Shown here: in pieces, positions 56,700 through 64,000 of the stretch
How the letters are laid out: the number at the start of each line of letters is the position of its first letter
How positions within the stretch are numbered: position 1 is the first letter of the stretch
Origin: Symbiodinium microadriaticum
Lineage: Eukaryota > Sar > Dinophyceae > Suessiales > Symbiodiniaceae
Reading direction: 5' to 3'
Assembly (NCBI GenBank): GCA_001939145.1
Contig: LSRX01000424.1
Location: 404,689-468,688 of the forward strand
Length of the DNA stretch: 64,000 bases
Position numbers and translations under genes: made by a program
The notes under the pieces: model-generated
The model's database searches: none
Seen by the model: only the letters and a program-made list of their open reading frames with translations
Told to the model about the DNA's origin: nothing

Positions 56700-59690
56700 G
56701 TAATCCGTGAAGAACTTAATTCTAGAATTAGGAATATTGATTAACGCTTGTATATAGTATTTTCAGATGGGAATAGATTTTATATTAGTAAAGGAATATA
56801 TTAAAATAAACATAATATATATAGTACTAGAATGGAATAGCTGTTTCTAGTAACGGACTAAGAAGCTTGAATTTAAAATTTAATATCGTAATAAATATAC
56901 TAAATTCGGAGAATCTTATAATGAATAATATTTTGGATAAAAGTAATATATGATAATTTATATTATTGAAATATTTTGAAGGTTCTTTAAACAATTGATG
57001 AATATAGAAGTAAGATCGGAAATTTCGAATTTATCTTTGGGAAATCGTTTTAAAAATGTATGAATATTTCTTTCTATTTCTTATTAAATATTTTTATATT
57101 ATTTGAATTTTTGTGGTTTCTAATTATGATTTAATGAGATTATTGAATCCAATAACTAGGTTATTATATTAATAAGATACGAAAAAAAATCCGCAATATT
57201 TTCTATAAATTTTATTTTTCTTTTTTGTAGTATTAAATATGGCAAAATTTCAATAATTCTCGATATGAAAACTTATTTCTTATTTTATACTAATACTTGG
57301 AAATATAAATGAATATTGATTTGATGATGATATTATAATAGAATTCGAGATTTTTTTAAATATCGAATTTTCCGATTTAAATTTTGATATATATGTATTT
57401 TTAATGAAATAATTTAGAATGCTTTTCTAATAGATTTGGAAAATATATTTGAAAATTGATTACGATTTTTATACTATATTATTTTTTTAAATATTATTTT
57501 ATTATTATTTAAAAACATATATTATATTACAAATCTTATTGAATTAAAGGTTCTATATATAAAATTTGCTTTTTTAAATTTAAATATATATATATTATTA
57601 CGACCCGGCAAAAAAAATGCCATTACGAAATATTATAAAAGTCATAATTGTTTTTTTAGAAATAATTTCTTTATAAGAATGGCAAGAAGATTAGAGATAT
57701 ATTAGATAGTATTTATCTAAATAATCTTAATAAGATATATCGATAAGATTTCGGAATCGATTCATAAGAAATTCTGAAATTTATCTCTATATTGATCCGA
57801 TCTTCGGAAGGAGTTCTCGTGCTGGAATATTATCCGTCCGTCCGTCCGTCCTCGCGTCCTTTCTGTCTTCTTCTTCGTCTTTAAAGTATTCGAATTATTC
57901 TTCATCGAGTTGAGCAATCTGATTTTCTTGAAAGATATAGTGTGGATATAAGAATTTCTCCTTCAAATATATCTTGTATATCTCGGAATAAAGAATCGAG
58001 CAGGGCACATAATAATTCAATATTTTTTCTCGTTGATTCCTTATAATTATTGAAGAAATCGTCCATAATAATCTATTCGTCTTTTTCGATCAATCCAATC
58101 GATATTGGCTGGAAGAATAATAGTATCGAAATATTTTATCAGAGATATCTCGAAGAAGGCAATTTTTCGTTGCTCTTCTATAATGGATCGAGGAACGCGA
58201 ATATTTCGATAAATACTTAGATTTCGCTACGAGATGATCTTGAATAAAGACCTCGTGTATCCATGGTAATAGGACTTGATGCGAATAAAGCCGATATGAA
58301 TATTCAAGGTCCCATCGATTTAGGTCATTGGGATCATAATTTTCCGTCATACGAGCAAATATGAAGTCCATATATATATATATATCGCAATCATGTGGGA
58401 AAAGGAGCGACTATTATTTCTTATGATAATTGTCTTTGGTCTCTTTGGAATATCTGGATCTATCTCTATTTTAATTCCAATATAATTAAGTGGAATTTCA
58501 AAATAATTGAGCTATTCAAATATGAGGCAGATCAATTAGATATTATCTTTAATCGTATAATATCTTGCACCATAGAAATGAATCTTATTCAGAAATCATA
58601 TGCAAAAAATAGAAATCGATCGCTTGAATAATTAATCATGCCAATCGACGTCATTCTCTCCTTGAGATTGGATATATATTTCGCATCCGGATTGAATGTC
58701 TCGCGCCCAGGATTCTGTCTTGATCGGAGAAAAATCTCAATCCATGAATTCGTGCAGGGTCGTGAAGAACGATCCTTTCGGAGAGATGATCTTTCTATCA
58801 TCTATGGATCTCATGACTTCTCGAGCAGATATATAAAGCCATCTATGAGAAGGACGCTTAGGGTCGCAGAATTCTCTCTTTCGTATCTCTTATCCCTGTT
58901 CTTATATGTCTCTCTTGTAATCGGAGAAAAAAAAAGACAGCGACGCGGTCAAATTACGCTCGTCTGGGATTGAGGAATTGAGGTTTTCTCAGTAGGGGCA
59001 TTCTGGTGAAGATCCATGATCAATCGGCCCGAGGAAGGAGGATCGAGGGATTAAAGGTTTTTTTAAGAAAAAGTGATCTTAGATGAAGAGGAAGGATATC
59101 GAATCTGAGGATCTCTCGATTATTATCATTAATATGGAAGAAGTGTGCATTGTCATGACGCAAAAATATAGCTCGTTCGGATCGGAGAGATCTTATTTCA
59201 CGGCGAAAGTCATCGATCGCATGTTCGAGCACGATTCTATGAAGAATTTGGATATTTTCGAGATATCGAATCTTTCTTATGAGATCATCGATAAATATAT
59301 CGATCTTCGTTTTGTGATCATAAAGAGATCGTCAGAATTCGATTCGGATATTTTCTATACGAATATTCGTATTCTAGTCAACAGAGTTGATCCGATCCTC
59401 CCAATTAGACATATCAAGATATAATTGTTGGAGGGTTGGAAGCTATCAGGGAATTGTTGAAATTAGTGAATTATTCTATGGAGCTTAGAACGAATCGATT
59501 CGATTCGATTTTCGTTGAGATGATAGATTCATTTCTTATAATCGTCGATATGTCGTTCCTAAGCGAATTCATAGTTTCGACGATTCTCAACGAAGATACG
59601 ATCGATCTCCATGACGAATCGTTCATAGAGATCATCGATTTTATTATCGAAGCTTTCAGCTAAATCAAGGATTCCCTCTCTGAGAACGTC
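56700..59690. other. AT-rich island of different composition
   Basis: From about 56700 the sequence becomes extremely AT-rich (long A/T stretches, few G or C) to about 57780, then moderately AT-rich with many TCGAT/GATCGAT words to about 59690. Open frames are short: minus 58090-58371, plus 58638-58973, plus 59083-59424 and plus 59436-59663, all with Ile/Asp/Ser/Arg-rich translations that match nothing I know. A (TCCG)n run lies at about 57836-57855. It could be organelle-derived, foreign, or a misjoined contig; I cannot identify plastid or mitochondrial genes in it. Confidence 0.6.
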
Positions 59691-60036
59691 GAGATCGACC
59701 CCTGTGTTGAGCACGCCCTATGCGATTGCCTGTAAATCGACGGCAAGCCGTTGGGCGGGTTTAGCTTCGATTGTGTCTTAAATCGAGGGATCGCCCCTTG
59801 CCAACCCACGGCTCAAATCGATAGCCGGGGAGGCTGCCACAATCGGGACATCGGAGCCACAGCCCCCCCGCAAGAATACGCGCCCATAACGCCGCTGGAC
59901 AGCGAACGCCCGTCCGTAGGTATTGGGTTCGCAATCGGATGGCCCCAATCATCTAGCCCGGCTTCGAAGACGAAGACCCCAAACAGATTGCATCGAATCA
60001 CGCCGGTTCAAATTAGGCTATATTTTTATGTAGAAA
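59691..60036. other. GC-rich segment next to the assembly gap
   Basis: Composition changes abruptly back to GC-rich, with ATCGA words and CCC/GGG runs. A plus-strand frame is open into the gap (from 59751), but its content is not recognisable. Confidence 0.4.
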
Positions 60037-60249
60037 NNNNNNNNNNNNNNNNNNNNNNNNNNNNNNNNNNNNNNNNNNNNNNNNNNNNNNNNNNNNNNNN
60101 NNNNNNNNNNNNNNNNNNNNNNNNNNNNNNNNNNNNNNNNNNNNNNNNNNNNNNNNNNNNNNNNNNNNNNNNNNNNNNNNNNNNNNNNNNNNNNNNNNNN
60201 NNNNNNNNNNNNNNNNNNNNNNNNNNNNNNNNNNNNNNNNNNNNNNNNN
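60037..60249. other. Assembly gap (213 N)
   Basis: Run of undetermined bases. Sequence on either side differs in character, so continuity is not proven. Confidence 0.98.
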
Positions 60250-60515
60250 CCCACCCATCCGACCCAGGAGCCCAGAAAGCAAATATGAAGGGAGCCCAAT
60301 GAGAGCCCAGCTTCTTGGCCGCGGGCCACCCATCCGACCCAGGAGCCCAGAAAGCAAATATAAAAGGAGCCAATGGGAGCCCAGCTTCTTGGCCGCGACC
60401 CACCCATCCGACCCAGGAGCCCAGAAAGCAAATATGAAGGGAGACCAACGGGAGCCCAGCTTCTTGGCCGCGGCCCATCCATCCGACCCAGGAGCCCAGA
60501 AAGGCAACATGAAGG
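60250..60515. repeat. About 75-bp tandem repeat
   Basis: GACCCAGGAGCCCAGAAAG recurs at 60261, 60336, 60410 and 60485 (spacing 75, 74, 75). Units also share GAGCCCAGCTTCTTGGCCGCG. The array begins at the gap, so more units may be missing. Confidence 0.95.
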
Positions 60516-60800
60516 GGGATGAGGCAGGATCTCGAATCCAGAAAAGGGTTAAATTATTCAAATTTATTCCGCTCCCGGGCGTGGCGTAGGCATCGCATCC
60601 AGATGGCTTAAATTCGAATTTAAGCCTCCGTACCAAGCAGCGGCCACCAGTCGAGCACCACGGGAAGGATTTAAATTCGAATTTATGCCTTTTTCTCGTT
60701 TAGGGTTTAAATTCGATAAGCCAGGCAATCGACGAAGATTTGTCTAGGGAAAGGTCTGGCTATCTAGGGGATATAGGGTCTAGGATTCAAGAGAATGGCA
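60516..60800. other. Non-coding, with TTAAATTCGAATTTA palindromes
   Basis: The word TTAAATTCGAATTTA (near-perfect palindrome) occurs at about 60609 and 60669, with a partial copy near 60706. No coding potential. Confidence 0.6.
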
Positions 60801-60802
60801 GG

Positions 60803-61018
60803 GGCAGTAAAGGGCAGAAAAAACAATAAAAGGCAGTACAGGACAGTAGAAAGCAGCAAAAGGTTAGCAAAGGGCAATAAAGGACAGAAAAAGGCAGTAA
60901 AGAGCAGTAAACGGCAGTAAAGGGTAGTACAAGGCAGTAAAATACAGTAGAAGGCAGTAAAGGCAGGAAAAAGCAGTAAAAGGCAGTGAAGGGCAGTAAC
61001 AAGGGTAGCAAAAAGCAC
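60803..61018. repeat. Degenerate AGGCAGTAAA minisatellite
   Basis: About 20 imperfect units of roughly 10 bases (GGCAGTAAA and variants). The minus strand gives Phe/Leu/Cys/Tyr-rich open frames that reflect the repeat. Confidence 0.85.
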
Positions 61019-61024
61019 TAAAAG

Positions 61025-61350
61025 GGGTCCCTGGCTAGATTGTGCTTGGTTGTAGTACAACTTTAGTACTGGAAATGCCTCGTTTAGGATCCTGGCTGGA
61101 TTGTGCTGGATTGTACCACAAATTAGTACTGGAAATGCCTCGCTTGGTGTCCCTGGCTGGATTGTGCTGGATTGTAGTACAACTTTAGAACTGGAAGTGT
61201 CTCGTTTCGGATGCAGGCTGGATTGTGCTGGGTTGTAGTACAACTTTAGTACTGGAAATGCCTCGTTTGGGGTCCCTGGCTGGATTGTGCTTGGTTGTAG
61301 TACAACTTTAGTACTGGAAATGCTTCGTTTGGGGTCATGGCTGGATAGTA
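61025..61350. repeat. 61-bp tandem repeat
   Basis: GGCTGGATTGTGCT... recurs with starts at 61033, 61094, 61155, 61216, 61278 and 61339 (period 61, once 62). Each unit has a small inverted pair (AGTAC...GTACT) and ends in a GGAAATGCCTCGTTTGG-like sequence. Confidence 0.95.
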
Positions 61351-61677
61351 CACAAATACGTTAAGTTTCAATGTTCTGAGGAAACCTTAAACCTTGTCGA
61401 GTCCAAATTGTGAAATCCCATGTTCAGTTGTACAGATGGGGATCGCTTCTCATGATCAGTTGCTGAAGCACATGGCTCTAGAGTGAGAGCAGAGCACATG
61501 TAGGGCTTCACACCTTGCAGGCATAGCTTTAACACAAAGCATGCACCGAAGCTGTCAGCAGCACGTTGATAGCGCATAGAGCCAAAAATGTGATCGCGAA
61601 GGGCATTTTGCCCTCATGGTTGGGTCTCTGTGACGGACTTCACTTTGAGATTCAGAAGGTCTCCAATTCGTTTTCAG
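61351..61677. other. Leader or LTR region of the right-edge element
   Basis: Unique sequence between the 61-bp array and the gag ATG. It may contain the 5' end of the next retroelement, but no second LTR copy is in the window to test this. It ends TTTTCAG directly before ATG, which could also be a splice acceptor. Confidence 0.35.
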
Positions 61678-62019
61678 ATGTCGGGTCGGGATGAACAAAA
61701 CCCGAACCTACATGATCCCCCGCCAAGTGAGACTGACAGCGGGACTGTCAGCAGGGCCAGAGGATCAGGACCTCAACAGGTTATGGGCGCCCAAATCGCT
61801 GGCGCGAGTACTCCGCATTTGCTGAACGGCACGTATGGGACGATGGGTCCAATGTCGATGGACAGCGAGCTGAGACCACACCCCGAAGGACGAGAAGTTC
61901 GAAGTGACGAAAGCACCGAGAGAGCTGGCAAGGCTGCAGGTGAGCCTGTGGCAGGGGCGCTGAGAACGGCAGGTCGCGTGATGGCGAACGTGGCTTCAAG
62001 GCATGATCCCACCGGCTAA
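61678..62019 (+). pseudogene. Gag N-terminal segment, right-edge element
   Basis: Starts at ATG 61678 (the frame is open from 61630, but the region upstream of the ATG is not protein-like). The translation is Ser/Glu/Gly/Pro-rich and contains MSGRDEQNPN and TAGRVMANVASRHD. The stop at 62017 lies 14 bases beyond the start of the long frame (62003), so a shift by one base within 61982-62016 would join both. Confidence 0.5.
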
Positions 62020-64000
62020 GGTGTCGTCTGCGTCGAGCTTCCTGGGTCAGGAGGAGGTGAGGTCTGCAGGAACTGTCGGGACAGGGTACGTGACCGCGGG
62101 CTCAGCAACTATGGAGGAGCAGCCTGTTGAGGTAGAACAGCCAGCGAATGAGGATCCACAGGCATCTGGAGCAGAGCGGTTCTCACCTCAGCAGGCGAGG
62201 CGACTTCGGGAGATGGAACAAGAAGCACCACTTTTGTACAGCGAGAGGAGGACCGAACAGCCTCAGGAGGATTCAGGGGCGGCACGAGCTCCACCCTTAC
62301 CTCACTATTCGAGTTCTGAGTCAGGACAGGCTGAGGCTATCCAAGCTGAAGTTCGGCGACAAATGCAAGCCTTTATGGTTGTACAGTCCGAATTGCAAGG
62401 TAGGGTAGCAGCCTTGGTAGAAGAAAACCAGATGCTTCGACAGGTAGCGTGGTCCAATGTAGATTCGGTGTCAGGGGGTTCGGGTCTCCATGCTGCAAAA
62501 GGGAGTTGGTTTAGTGGCTTAAGGAGAAACCTTATGGGGTTCGTTCAGCAGGTTCCTGGTACGGCGCAGTTCGATGGCGGCTACGCACCTCAGGTGACAG
62601 GTTGGACATCGTCACCAGGACCTTCGCATGAAGGTGTGCAAGCAAGTGGCCACGTCGAAGGCCAGGAACGCCATGCAGCGCCACCCTCGACAGGTGCAAA
62701 AGGTCAAAGAGTGCCTGTTCCCGCCCTAGAGTATAGTTTAGGCCCTCCACCAACTCCGTCAGCCCTATCAGCCGCCCGCTCCCAGCAGGTTCCAGTTGCA
62801 TCTGGAGTGAGCCCTGCACCGTTCTTGGGTTTAGGCTCAATAGGTGTGCCGAAGACTACTGCAGCAGGTCCATCCACAGGCGCAGGTGCAACAGGTGGGA
62901 ATGGAAACCCCTTGGAAGTAATGATGTCGGGGATCGTGCAGCTCCAAGGCGTAGTTGCAGATCTCGCGTCAAGGTCAGCTTCCACGTCATCTTCAGCCGG
63001 TGGAGGTCCCGAGGTGGCGCGGCCAGGTGTGCAGGAGCTAGTGAAGCTTCCCCCTCCTACCTTAGAAGGGGCTTTAGGTTTTTCGGACTGGATCCATGCA
63101 GTGAAGCCCTCAATGAGTGACTTGTCAGACACCTCTGGTGAATGTTGGCGAGTAGTGTTGGAGGAAGCTAGAGAATGGTACAATGACAAGTTCGTGCCTT
63201 CCACTCCAATAGCAAGGGTCAGGCTTCGCGTGCCGGAGTCAAAAACGGATCGGGAACCAAGGTGGTCTCGGGTCAAGCACCGGATGGAGCATTTGATCAT
63301 CCAGGCATGCTCCGACAGTGTGCGTGCTGAACTGTCGTCAGCAAGGGTGAGTGGAGTCTTGAACATTTTGTGCAAACTTCACATCATCTATAAGCCAGGC
63401 GGGGTTGCAGAAAGGTCGGAGGCGTTGAAGCAAGTCCAACACCCAAAGCCTGCAGACAGTGCCATAGACGCTGTGTTGAAGCTTCGCACGTGGAAGCGTT
63501 GGATGACGAGGCTCAGCGACTTAGGAGGAGCGCAACCCGACGCAGCGTTGAGCCTCCAAGCCCTTGAGTGCATAACTGGCAATGTGCTCCGCTCGTTGCC
63601 AAGCCTCAACCTTGTGCGTGCATCTTTGCACCTGGACACGCAGCCAACAGGTGCCAAGGTTAGTGAGTATTTTGAGCATCTTCTTGTGGAGCTGGAAGCG
63701 GTGTCAAGAGTTGCAGAGGGCCCCTCGCCTAGCCTTTCTTTAGGTGCCAAGACAGAGGCTAACAAGAATGTGAGGCAGGTTGATGCTCGTGTTGCAGGAG
63801 GTAATGACACCTCCCCAGCAGCTCCAAAGGAAGCAAGGTCACCGAAGGGAGCAGGACAAGCTGCAGGTGGCGACTCACCCAAGAAGTTGTGCAAATGGTT
63901 TCATGAGGCCAAAGGGTGTAAGAGGGGAAAGGACTGTAAGTTCACCCACGACTGGAGCCAGGTACCAAAGCAGGACAGGGCCGACAGGTGCATGGCTTGT
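62003..64000 (+). CDS. Gag main body with CCCH finger, partial at window edge
   Basis: Open for 666 codons without a stop to the window end. Residues about 110-150: coiled-coil-like segment (QAEVRRQMQAFMVVQSELQG, VAALVEENQMLRQ). Middle: Pro/Ser/Gln/Ala-rich low-complexity sequence. Residues about 350-570: probable capsid, with LPPPTLEGALGFSDWIHAV, KHRMEHLIIQACSDSVRAE, KLRTWKRWMTRLSDLGG and EYFEHLLVELEAVSRV. C-terminus: C-x8-C-x5-C-x3-H finger (starts near 63892), then CMAC at the edge, the start of a likely CCHC knuckle. It probably continues into protease and pol beyond 64000. The ATG at 62003 is the first in the frame but may not be the real start (see the overlapping N-terminal segment). 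Confidence 0.7.
   Translation, partial: MIPPAKVSSASSFLGQEEVRSAGTVGTGYVTAGSATMEEQPVEVEQPANEDPQASGAERFSPQQARRLREMEQEAPLLYSERRTEQPQEDSGAARAPPLPHYSSSESGQAEAIQAEVRRQMQAFMVVQSELQGRVAALVEENQMLRQVAWSNVDSVSGGSGLHAAKGSWFSGLRRNLMGFVQQVPGTAQFDGGYAPQVTGWTSSPGPSHEGVQASGHVEGQERHAAPPSTGAKGQRVPVPALEYSLGPPPTPSALSAARSQQVPVASGVSPAPFLGLGSIGVPKTTAAGPSTGAGATGGNGNPLEVMMSGIVQLQGVVADLASRSASTSSSAGGGPEVARPGVQELVKLPPPTLEGALGFSDWIHAVKPSMSDLSDTSGECWRVVLEEAREWYNDKFVPSTPIARVRLRVPESKTDREPRWSRVKHRMEHLIIQACSDSVRAELSSARVSGVLNILCKLHIIYKPGGVAERSEALKQVQHPKPADSAIDAVLKLRTWKRWMTRLSDLGGAQPDAALSLQALECITGNVLRSLPSLNLVRASLHLDTQPTGAKVSEYFEHLLVELEAVSRVAEGPSPSLSLGAKTEANKNVRQVDARVAGGNDTSPAAPKEARSPKGAGQAAGGDSPKKLCKWFHEAKGCKRGKDCKFTHDWSQVPKQDRADRCMAC

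Larger units (their letters stand above)
61678..64000 (+). mobile_element. Copia-like retroelement, 5' part, runs off the window
   Basis: Contains a Gag in two overlapping frames that ends, at the window edge, in the same type of CCCH finger as the element at 18987-20620. Pol is not in view, so the assignment to Copia rests on Gag similarity (coiled-coil segment and finger). Confidence 0.6.

Noticed and set aside
58090..59663. Genes in the AT-rich island
   Set aside because: Frames of 60-115 codons with biased composition and no recognised plastid, mitochondrial or viral protein.

Overview
The window reads as nuclear DNA of a dinoflagellate, probably of the Symbiodinium type; this is an inference from sequence style and not a database match. 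The evidence is: long trinucleotide microsatellites (CTA/CAG/GTA), very sparse genes, decayed retroelements whose Gag proteins end in CCCH zinc fingers, a secreted-type protein gene with a Thr-rich linker and strongly C/G-ending codons, and fragments of an alveolate-style TPR gene. Nothing bacterial (operons, Shine-Dalgarno sites) is visible. All convincing coding sequence except one minus-strand relic is on the plus strand.

Layout. 1-17.1 kb: mostly non-coding, with microsatellites and one degenerate minus-strand coding relic at 13.25-14.09 kb. 17.18-27.99 kb: a Ty1/copia-type retroelement block embedded in a (CTA)n microsatellite. It holds a 1.85-kb 3' fragment (RNase H end, C-terminal extension, candidate LTR), then a gag-protease-integrase-[extra domain]-RT-RNase H unit, then a second copy of the same 1.85 kb. 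The extra domain between integrase and RT has the HxD...H...R signature of a 2-oxoglutarate/Fe(II) dioxygenase and is the most interesting item here. The unit is broken by several frameshifts and stops. 28.6-41.7 kb: no gene I can support, but two unusual families of degenerate short repeats (29.77-30.70 and 32.68-33.48 kb). 41.71-43.26 kb: the best host-like gene, a secreted or surface protein with one in-frame TAG.

44.54-50.68 kb: a tyrosine-recombinase (DIRS/Ngaro-like) retroelement bounded by about 120-140 bp direct repeats. Its order is recombinase, Cys/His domain, Gag with a CCCH finger plus a CCHC knuckle, then RT and RNase H, so the recombinase lies upstream of gag instead of at the 3' end. 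It is also decayed. 53.3-54.1 kb: TPR-like fragments. 56.7-59.7 kb: a strikingly AT-rich island unlike everything else, followed by a different GC-rich segment, a 213-base assembly gap (60037-60249) and three tandem repeat arrays (about 75, about 10 and 61 bp). 61.68 kb to the right edge: the gag of another copia-like element, also ending in a CCCH finger and running off the window.

How the parts relate: the three retroelements are structurally independent but share a gag-associated CCCH finger, and two of them carry an additional Cys/His-rich domain. None looks intact. Single N bases at 17180 and 50420 and the large gap mean some junctions, especially the left edge of the copia block and the AT-rich island, may be assembly products.
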